Positions 58,060 to 64,000 of a stretch of 64,000 nt of DNA are shown here, one piece after another (positions within the stretch are counted from its first letter, which is position 1; each line of letters opens with the position of its first letter). The notes beneath the pieces are model-generated. The model made no database searches, was not told where the DNA came from, and saw nothing but the letters and a program-made list of their open reading frames with translations. The translations under genes and the position numbers were made by a program. Source of the DNA: an uncultured Prevotellaceae bacterium (GTDB lineage Bacteria > Bacteroidota > Bacteroidia > Bacteroidales > Bacteroidaceae); NCBI GenBank assembly GCA_946185485.1, contig CAMHJQ010000011.1:29366-93365 (forward strand). Direction: 5' to 3'.

Positions 58060-59214
58060 ATGATGCAAAAACTCAGATATTTCCTCCTCTTGGCGGCTAG
58101 TGTGATGGCTGCTCACGTGGCTGTTGCACAGACCAAGACCAATACTGATATGCGCCGTCGGGCCATCAAGGTTGGCGTCATGTTACCGTTGCATGCCGAC
58201 AATGGCGACGGTAAGCGCATGGTAGAATACTACCGTGGCGTGTTGATGGCCTGCGACAGCCTGCGTGCCAACGGCATCTCCACCGACGTTACGGCGTGGA
58301 ACGTGGCCGAGCAGTCAGATATCAGCGAGACGCTGCAGGATGTTCGCGCCGCCCAGTGTGACCTCATCATTGGTCCGCTCTACTCGTCGCAGGTGAAGCC
58401 CTTGGGTGATTTCGCCAAGAAACATGAAGTCAAGGTGCTCATACCCTGCTCCATCAATTCCACCGAGGTCTACGACAATGGCTGCCTTTTTCAGGTCTAC
58501 CAGAACGGTAACGTGCTCAATGAGGCCTATTCCTATCGTTTCTACCAGTTGTTCAGAGACTGCCACCCCATCATTATCGACTGCAACGACAGCACCAGTA
58601 CGAAGGGTGGCTTCACCCGTAGTCTGCGTCGCAAGCTGGAACAGGAGGGCATCGACTACTCCATCACCAACCTGAAGTCCAGCGAGGCTGCGTTCACGAA
58701 GTGCTTCTTGCCCAACAAGCGCAACGTCGTGGTGCTCAACACGAGCCGCTCGTCAGAACTGAACGTCGCCTTCGCCAAGCTCAGCGGTATGCTGGTAGCC
58801 AATCCCAAGTTACAGGTGTCGATGTTCGGCTATCCCGAGTGGTTGCAGTACACCCACAGTCATCTGGACAACTTCTATAAGTTCGACGTCTATGTGCCGT
58901 CCACTTACTACATGGACCCGCTGGCCCACCGTACGACACGTTTCATGCAGAAGTATCGCTGGAACTTCCATCAAGACATGCAGCACTACCCACAGCGCTT
59001 TGCCGCCATGGGCTTTGACCATGCCTACTATTTCATCCGCGGCCTGCATCTCTATGGCGAACGCTTCAATGGCTCTGCGAACTTGGTCGGCTATACGCCT
59101 TTGCAGAGTCCCCTGAACTTCGAGCGCATCGGCAATGGCGGCATGCAGAACCGTTCCGTCATCATTGTCCACTATACCCGTAACCAGCGCGTGGAAACCA
59201 TCAACTATTATTAA
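58060..59214 (+). CDS. Periplasmic-binding-protein type 1 fold protein
   Basis: The 384-residue protein (start at 58060 or the next ATG 58063) has a signal peptide ending in HVAVAQ. It reads as a type 1 periplasmic-binding fold, as in amino-acid ABC receptors: KVGVMLPLHADNGDG, EYYRGVLMACDSLR, AAQCDLIIGPLYSSQVKPL and GFDHAYYFIRGLHLYG. In Bacteroidetes similar proteins often carry N-terminal LysM domains; none is present here. No ABC permease is nearby. It is followed 13 bases later by a PorT-like barrel, so the two may act together at the envelope. Confidence 0.75.
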   Translation: MMQKLRYFLLLAASVMAAHVAVAQTKTNTDMRRRAIKVGVMLPLHADNGDGKRMVEYYRGVLMACDSLRANGISTDVTAWNVAEQSDISETLQDVRAAQCDLIIGPLYSSQVKPLGDFAKKHEVKVLIPCSINSTEVYDNGCLFQVYQNGNVLNEAYSYRFYQLFRDCHPIIIDCNDSTSTKGGFTRSLRRKLEQEGIDYSITNLKSSEAAFTKCFLPNKRNVVVLNTSRSSELNVAFAKLSGMLVANPKLQVSMFGYPEWLQYTHSHLDNFYKFDVYVPSTYYMDPLAHRTTRFMQKYRWNFHQDMQHYPQRFAAMGFDHAYYFIRGLHLYGERFNGSANLVGYTPLQSPLNFERIGNGGMQNRSVIIVHYTRNQRVETINYY

Positions 59215-59227
59215 AAGGTAAAAAAGC

Positions 59228-60025
59228 ATGAATAATAATAAAAAGGTATATAGGATAATTGGTAGATGGGTAAAGATTATTTTACCTTTTTGCCTTCTTA
59301 CCTTTTTTCCTTTCACCATGAAGGCGCAGGTGGGTGACTATCGCACTGATCTGGCCATTGGCGTCAATGGCGGCTATGCCATGACTAGGCTTTCGTTCAC
59401 GCCCGACGTGCCCCAGGACCTGTTGGGCGGCGTGACGGGCGGACTCACCATTCGCTATACCTGCGAGAAGTACTTCAGCAGCATCTGTGCCATCACCGCT
59501 GAGGTCAACTACATGCAGGCAGGATGGAAGGAACGCATCCTCGACGTCTTAGACGAGCCCGTCTACTATGAAGGCGATGACAGCGACCCGCTGCGCTATC
59601 AGCGCCGCATTACCTACGTGCAGGTACCCCTGCTGGCCCGTCTGGGCTGGGGGCGCGAGCGCAAGGGGCTGCAGGCATTCATCCAGCTGGGTCCGCAGTT
59701 GGGCTTCTATCTGGACGAGTCTACCGAAACCAATATCGTGCAGGGCCGTCCTACCCAGAATACGCGTGTCTCCAGCGTAGTAGCCCAGGAGACGATGCCT
59801 GTCGAAAACAAGCTTGACTATGGCATCGTGGGCGGTGCCGGCATCGAGTTCTCTCACCCCAAGGTGGGCCATTTCCTGCTCGAAGGCCGCTACTATTTCG
59901 GTCTGGCCAACATCTACGGCAACTCTAAGAGCGACTATTTTGCCAAGTCCAACCAGAGCAATATAGTTGTCAAACTGAGTTATCTCTTCGACGTTATCAA
60001 GACTAAAAACCCAAAAATCAGATAA
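59228..60025 (+). CDS. PorT-family outer-membrane beta-barrel protein
   Basis: The 265-residue protein has a signal peptide (about 1-35, ending TMKAQ) and a beta-barrel of the outer-membrane type: DLAIGVNGGYAMTRLSF, LTIRYTCEKYFSSICAITAEVNYMQAGW (in part) and the final strand YLFDVIK. This matches the PorT/OMP_b-brl_2 group; PorT itself helps T9SS secretion, but many paralogues have other roles. It lies in a tight run with the binding-fold gene and, 3 bases on, a peptide transporter. Confidence 0.75.
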   Translation: MNNNKKVYRIIGRWVKIILPFCLLTFFPFTMKAQVGDYRTDLAIGVNGGYAMTRLSFTPDVPQDLLGGVTGGLTIRYTCEKYFSSICAITAEVNYMQAGWKERILDVLDEPVYYEGDDSDPLRYQRRITYVQVPLLARLGWGRERKGLQAFIQLGPQLGFYLDESTETNIVQGRPTQNTRVSSVVAQETMPVENKLDYGIVGGAGIEFSHPKVGHFLLEGRYYFGLANIYGNSKSDYFAKSNQSNIVVKLSYLFDVIKTKNPKIR

Positions 60026-60028
60026 GTT

Positions 60029-61588
60029 ATGTTCAAGAATCATCCCAAGGGCCTGTTGCAGGCCGCATTGAGCAACATGGGCGAGCGCTTCGGCTACTAC
60101 ATCATGAATGCCGTCCTCGTGTTGTTCCTTTGTTCTAAGTTCGGACTTTCCGACGAGACCAGTGGCGTCATCTACTCCTGTTTCTATGCCGGCATCTATG
60201 TGCTGAGCCTGTTAGGCGGCATCATTGCCGACCGCACGCAGAACTACAAGGGGACCATTATGACAGGTCTCATCGTTATGGCGTCGGGCTATGTCATCCT
60301 GTCTGTGCCCATCCTGGCTACTGCCGGCAATATTGGCTGGCTGTTGCCGCTGACCTGCGTGGCTCTGTTCCTGATAGCTTTCGGCAACGGCCTCTTCAAG
60401 GGCAACCTGCAGGCCATCGTGGGCCAGATGTACGACAACTTCGAGGCCGAGGCTGCCAAGCGGGGCGAGGATGCCCTGCGCATTGCCAAGGGGCAGCGTG
60501 ACTCCGGCTTCCAGATTTTCTATGTCTTCATCAACGTCGGCGGACTCATTGCACCCTTCGTGGCTCCGCTGCTGCGCTCCTGGTGGCTGAAGGTCAACGG
60601 TCTGACCTACGACGCCTCGCTGCCCGCCCTCTGCCACAAGTACATCAGCGAGGGCAGCGCCATGTCGGCCGACGCCATGCACAACCTCAACGAATTGGTT
60701 GTCAAGGTAGGTGGCTCTACGGCCGACCTCGGCACCTTCTGCTCGCAGTATCTCGACATCTTCAATACCGGCATCCACTATTCCTTCATAGCCTCCGTTG
60801 TGGCCATGCTCATCTCGCTGGTCATCTTCATCTTCTCGCGCAGCGTGTTCCCCACGCCGGGCAAGAAGGAGGCCGCCCAGGTGGTGGAGTACACCGAGGA
60901 GGAGCGCCGCACCATGGCTACCGAAATCAAGCAGCGCATGTTTGCCCTGTTTGCCGTGCTGGGCATTGCCGTCTTCTTCTGGTTCTCGTTCCACCAGAAC
61001 GGTATGTCGCTGTCCTACTTTGCCCGCGACTTCGTGGTCACCGACACCATTGCCCCTGAGATATGGCAGGCCGTCAACCCCTTCTTCGTCATCGTGCTGA
61101 CGCCCGTCATCATGTGGATATTCGGCTCGCTGACCCGTGCCGGCCGTGAGATTTCCACACCGCGCAAGATAGCCTACGGTATGGGCATCGCCGGCATGGC
61201 CTACCTCTTCCTGGCCGTCTTCTCCATGCTGCAGGGCTATCCCTCGGCAGAGGAGTTCAAGGCACTGTCCGACTCAGCCAAGATGGGACTGAAGGCCGGT
61301 CCCTGGGTGCTCATCGTCGTCTATTTCTTCCTGACCGTTGCCGAGCTGTTCATATCGCCGTTAGGACTGTCCTTCGTGTCCAAGGTGGCCCCCAAGCATC
61401 TGCAGGGTCTCTGCCAGGGCCTGTGGCTCGGTGCCACGGCTGTGGGCAACCTGCTGCTCTGGATAGGTCCCCTCATGTATAACAAGTGGCCCATCTGGGA
61501 GTGCTGGACGGTATTCCTCGCCGTATGCCTTATCTCGATGGGTGTCATGTTCGGCATGGTGAAGTGGCTGGAGCGCGTTACCAAATAG
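60029..61588 (+). CDS. POT/PTR2-family proton:oligopeptide symporter
   Basis: The 519-residue protein has 12-14 helices and POT signatures: ALSNMGERFGYYIMNAVLVLF (ExxERFxYY type), GGIIADRTQNYKG, FGNGLFKGNLQAIVGQMYD and FQIFYVFINVGGLIAP. These families import di- and tripeptides with protons across the inner membrane. It starts 3 bases after the PorT-like gene and probably shares its mRNA. A large hairpin repeat follows downstream. Confidence 0.9.
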   Translation: MFKNHPKGLLQAALSNMGERFGYYIMNAVLVLFLCSKFGLSDETSGVIYSCFYAGIYVLSLLGGIIADRTQNYKGTIMTGLIVMASGYVILSVPILATAGNIGWLLPLTCVALFLIAFGNGLFKGNLQAIVGQMYDNFEAEAAKRGEDALRIAKGQRDSGFQIFYVFINVGGLIAPFVAPLLRSWWLKVNGLTYDASLPALCHKYISEGSAMSADAMHNLNELVVKVGGSTADLGTFCSQYLDIFNTGIHYSFIASVVAMLISLVIFIFSRSVFPTPGKKEAAQVVEYTEEERRTMATEIKQRMFALFAVLGIAVFFWFSFHQNGMSLSYFARDFVVTDTIAPEIWQAVNPFFVIVLTPVIMWIFGSLTRAGREISTPRKIAYGMGIAGMAYLFLAVFSMLQGYPSAEEFKALSDSAKMGLKAGPWVLIVVYFFLTVAELFISPLGLSFVSKVAPKHLQGLCQGLWLGATAVGNLLLWIGPLMYNKWPIWECWTVFLAVCLISMGVMFGMVKWLERVTK

Positions 61589-61650
61589 CGGCCTTCGGCC
61601 TAAAGAATAAATAAAAAAGAAAAGATAATAACCCCTAATGGGTATTGTTT

Positions 61651-61758
61651 TGAAAGAAATCAGCAAGAATTAGAAATAATTACATCCAGAAATAATAAGA
61701 AATTTATTTTTTCCAATTGTTGGAATAAATTCTTTCTAATTCTTGCCAATTTCTTTCA
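61651..61758. repeat. Composite long inverted repeat
   Basis: The left arm 61651-61681 (TGAAAGAAATCAGCAAGAAT and on) pairs with 61728-61758 over 31 bases with three to four mismatches. Inside, 61697-61734 forms a second imperfect palindrome around CCAATTG. The right arm stops 15 bases before the next gene start. Confidence 0.8.
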
Positions 61759-61772
61759 TAGAAAATCGTAGT

Positions 61773-62729
61773 ATGCTTGAGGCGCGGAGTTTATTATTTA
61801 TTTTTTTTTATTTTTTATTTAGCCCCGTAGGGGCGCAGCTGACGCTGGTGGAGCTGAACTGCGAGAACCTCTTCGACTGCCGCCACGACTCCCTCAAGCA
61901 AGACAGCGAGTGGCTGCCCGACGGGCAGCGCAAGTGGACTCCTGCCCGATATTGGCGAAAGCTGAACCATATCGGGCAGGAGATTCTTTCGTGCCAGGAC
62001 GAGGGCGTCCCCGACCTCGTGGCGCTGGTCGAGGTCGAGAACGACTCGTGCCTCTATAACCTGACGCGCCGTTCGCTGTTGCGCCATGCCGGCTATGAGT
62101 ATATCATCACCGAGTCGCCCGACGTGCGCGGCATTGACGTAGCACTGCTCTACCAGCCATTCACCTTCCGCCCGCTGTGCTTCGACTTCATCCCCGTACC
62201 GCCGTTGGAGGGCATGCGCCCTACACGCGACATCCTGTATGTCCAGGGAGAGACACAGCGCGGTGACACGCTGCATGTCTTCGTCGTCCATGCCCCCAGC
62301 CGCTATGGCGGTGAGCGGGCCACGCGCCCCAACCGCCGCCTTGTGGCCGACCGACTGTTGGCGGCCATCCGCCTATACGTGCCGCAGGCCGGTGGGAAGG
62401 TTCTCGTCTGCGGCGACTTCAACGACTATGCCGACAGTCCCGCCCTGCTATACCTGCAGGACAACGGCCTGTACAATGTTACCGCCACTGCCAGAGGCCT
62501 GCATGGTGCTCCCGGCACCTACCGCTACGAAGGCCGCTGGCAGAGCATCGACCATGTGCTCGTCAGCGCGTTGCTGCGCGACAGCGTCCGGCAGGTCTTC
62601 ATCAACGATGCCCCCTTCCTTGTGGAAGAAGACAAACGGTACGGCGGTGTCAAGCCTTTCCGTACCTTCAATGGCTACCGCTACCAACGCGGCTTCAGCG
62701 ACCACCTCCCCCTCGTCGTCCGCTTCTGA
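61773..62729 (+). CDS. Secreted endonuclease/exonuclease/phosphatase family protein
   Basis: The protein is 318 residues from the ATG at 61773 (MLEARSLLFIFFYFLF), with a signal peptide ending near VGAQ. It has the EEP fold motifs: VELNCENLFD, LVALVEVEND, CGDFNDYADSPA, SIDHVLVS and the final SDHLPLVVRF. The family includes DNases, sphingomyelinases and phosphatases; an extracytoplasmic nuclease or phosphodiesterase is likely. An in-frame TTG at 61743 would begin inside the long hairpin and is rejected. The coding sequence is strikingly GC-rich. Confidence 0.85.
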   Translation: MLEARSLLFIFFYFLFSPVGAQLTLVELNCENLFDCRHDSLKQDSEWLPDGQRKWTPARYWRKLNHIGQEILSCQDEGVPDLVALVEVENDSCLYNLTRRSLLRHAGYEYIITESPDVRGIDVALLYQPFTFRPLCFDFIPVPPLEGMRPTRDILYVQGETQRGDTLHVFVVHAPSRYGGERATRPNRRLVADRLLAAIRLYVPQAGGKVLVCGDFNDYADSPALLYLQDNGLYNVTATARGLHGAPGTYRYEGRWQSIDHVLVSALLRDSVRQVFINDAPFLVEEDKRYGGVKPFRTFNGYRYQRGFSDHLPLVVRF

Positions 62730-62787
62730 GTCGGGGTGTGCTTTTATGATAAATTTATTTAAAAAAACTTATTTAATTATCGCTGCT

Positions 62788-62818
62788 TTTGCGCTTACCG
62801 ATTTTTTGGCTATTTTTG
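62788..62818 (+). promoter_or_regulatory. Consensus promoter of the cytidylate kinase-like gene
   Basis: TTTG (62788-62791), a 19-base spacer and TATTTTTG (62811-62818) match the Bacteroidetes promoter. The leader to the ATG at 62892 is about 67 bases. Confidence 0.75.
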
Positions 62819-62891
62819 TAAATTATAATGTTGCAAAACTCTTATATAAATCATTCGGTAGGAATACGTAAACAATAAAAACACCAAGAAT

Positions 62892-63548
62892 ATGAATAAG
62901 AACGAGAAGTTTGTCATTACGATTAATCGTGAGATGGGCAGTGGCGGCCGCACCGTAGGCCGTAAACTGGCTGAGAAACTGGGAGTTGCATTCTTCGACA
63001 AGGCCCTCATCAAGGCTTTGGAAGAGAAGTTTAACCTCACCATTGACGAGATTGAGAGACTGAAAGGTCGCAAGCAAAACTGGTGGGCAGATTTCGAGCG
63101 TATCCTGCAAATCGGTCAGGGAATGACCGCAGGCTACAACCTGCCAAAGTCCCAGTACGCTAACGAACAGCTGACCACCAATGAGATGTTCAAGGCAGAG
63201 ACGGAGATTCTGAAGGGCATTGCTGAGGAGGAGTCATGCGTTCTGGCCGGCCGCAGTGGCTTTTTCGCATTGCGAAACCATCCCAACCACCTCAGCATCT
63301 TCATCCAGGCATCCATGCCTCATCGCGTGGAGCGCGTAGCCCGCAAGGGGAATTACACGCAGGAAGAAGCCCGCAAAATCATTGACAAGGTGGACAAGAT
63401 GCGTGAGAACTACGTGAAGAAGTACACCAATACCTCGCGCTACGACACCCGCAACTACGAATTGGTCATTATGATGGACAAGATCAGCGAGGACGATGCC
63501 GTTGACATCATCATGGATTTTATCGACAAGCAAACTCGGATGGGCTGA
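62892..63548 (+). CDS. Cytidylate kinase-like family protein
   Basis: The 218-residue cytoplasmic protein opens with VITINREMGSGGRTVGRKLA, a P-loop variant of the cytidylate kinase-like (AAA_26/Cytidylate_kin2) family, followed by GVAFFDKALI, a lid-like RVERVARKG and the C-terminal YDLVI-type strand (YELVIMMDKI). Family members are nucleotide kinases of uncertain substrate; a second true Cmk is normally present in Bacteroidetes. It is monocistronic, with a consensus promoter and a perfect terminator. Confidence 0.85.
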   Translation: MNKNEKFVITINREMGSGGRTVGRKLAEKLGVAFFDKALIKALEEKFNLTIDEIERLKGRKQNWWADFERILQIGQGMTAGYNLPKSQYANEQLTTNEMFKAETEILKGIAEEESCVLAGRSGFFALRNHPNHLSIFIQASMPHRVERVARKGNYTQEEARKIIDKVDKMRENYVKKYTNTSRYDTRNYELVIMMDKISEDDAVDIIMDFIDKQTRMG

Positions 63549-63641
63549 ACGGCTCAACGTGACACTGCTTTTCTACAAGGTTAGGAGCCTTCAGCAAGTG
63601 GCGTCTATTGCGTATTTGTTTGGCTGTCAAACATTTGTGTT

Positions 63642-63670
63642 AAGGAGCAACTATCTAGTTGCTCCTTTTT
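63642..63670 (+). terminator. Terminator of the cytidylate kinase-like gene
   Basis: AAGGAGCAACTA and TAGTTGCTCCTT form a perfect 12-bp stem around TC, followed by a T run. Confidence 0.92.
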
Positions 63671-63782
63671 GTTTTGTATCAAGGCAGAGATCTCATGGTA
63701 CAGGAATCGGAGAAATAAAAGATAGTTACCCAATAGCCCTCTCGCGTTATCGGATTTTATGCTCCGTGAGGTGTACTGATTT

Positions 63783-63943
63783 AGGTTGACAGTTTATACT
63801 CTTAATTTCAATACTGGTTTACAAACCATTTTATTTACATTATTTGTCTATGTTCTGCTTATTCCTAAGCGAGTTGACATATAGAGCGCTTTGTTCCCTT
63901 TCAGGTTGACAGATTTATCTGTTATTCCTGAATCGGGTTTACG
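63783..63943. repeat. Two imperfect direct repeats 120 bp apart
   Basis: AGGTTGACAG at 63783 and 63903, with GGTTTAC at the other end of each roughly 40-base unit; the middle parts are only loosely similar. Function unknown. Confidence 0.5.
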
Positions 63944-64000
63944 GTGGCAAAGATAGGACAATAAATCGAGAATACGTCATGATGAACAGAATTTAACTAT

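Larger units (their letters stand above)
63549..64000. other. Gene-free end of the window
   Basis: After the terminator at 63642-63670 no convincing gene is seen up to the window edge. The stretch holds two imperfect copies of a GGTTGACAG...GGTTTAC motif (63783-63943), a third partial GTTGACA near 63875 and a minus-strand TATCTTTG box near 63948. Confidence 0.6.

Noticed and set aside
61743..61772. TTG start giving ten more residues to the nuclease gene
   Set aside because: It lies in the right arm of the long hairpin, and the ATG at 61773 directly begins a good signal peptide.
62746..62871. 41-residue hydrophobic frame before the cytidylate kinase-like gene
   Set aside because: It spans the consensus promoter at 62788-62818, so its own start would lie upstream of transcription; it is probably chance in AT-rich DNA.
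63496..63789. 97-codon frame after the cytidylate kinase-like gene
   Set aside because: It begins inside that gene and runs through a perfect terminator; no family features.

Overview
The window looks like chromosomal DNA of an anaerobic Bacteroidetes bacterium, most likely Prevotella or a close relative (Segatella, Xylanibacter). The evidence is two SusC/SusD pairs, lipoproteins with acidic residues after the lipobox cysteine, T9SS-type C-terminal domains, a NADH-module-less complex I operon with fused nuoCD, and many promoters of the Bacteroidetes form (TTG or TTTG, 19-21 bases, TAnnTTTG). The species is inferred, not proven.

Layout. 1-5.3 kb: housekeeping genes (outer-membrane barrel, MscS-like channel, BadF/NagK-type kinase, cysteine desulfidase family). 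5.5-19 kb: the first mannan cluster. It has a GH5 lipoprotein, a convergent GH26-GH5 secreted mannanase with a small lipoprotein, and an operon of SusC, SusD and two surface glycan-binding proteins. An alpha/beta hydrolase follows. 20-28.7 kb: a scarred accessory region. It holds inverted repeats, a deleted type I restriction system that keeps an intact YhcG-type nuclease, a chimeric junction of two truncated genes, a frameshifted gene, a RAYT transposase between two REP-like hairpins, two beta-propeller lipoproteins, an antitoxin with only a stub of its toxin, and a SusC fragment beside a 14-bp tandem repeat. 28.9-43.7 kb: the second mannan cluster. It has SusC/SusD, a separately promoted membrane protein plus CxxCH lipoprotein pair, and an operon of CE7 esterase, GH26 mannanase, GH130 mannosylglucose phosphorylase, a sugar:cation symporter and cellobiose 2-epimerase. 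43.8-54.5 kb: a small HTH gene, then nuoABCDHIJKLMN. 54.6-64 kb: uvrA, a T9SS type B tail protein, a periplasmic-binding-fold protein, a PorT-like barrel, a POT peptide transporter, an endonuclease/exonuclease/phosphatase family protein and a cytidylate kinase-like gene.

How it works together. Surface GH26/GH5 enzymes would cut (acetylated) beta-mannan, with CE7 removing acetyl groups. SusC/SusD and the binding proteins import oligosaccharides, and periplasmic GH26/GH5 would release mannobiose. The symporter would bring mannobiose into the cytoplasm, where the epimerase gives mannosylglucose and GH130 phosphorolyses it to mannose-1-phosphate and glucose. No regulator (HTCS, SusR, ECF sigma/anti-sigma) and no alpha-galactosidase is encoded in the window.

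The most unusual parts are the 20-28.7 kb scar region and the DUF6057-like/CxxCH pair at 34.4-37.1 kb. No tRNA, rRNA or CRISPR array was recognised.
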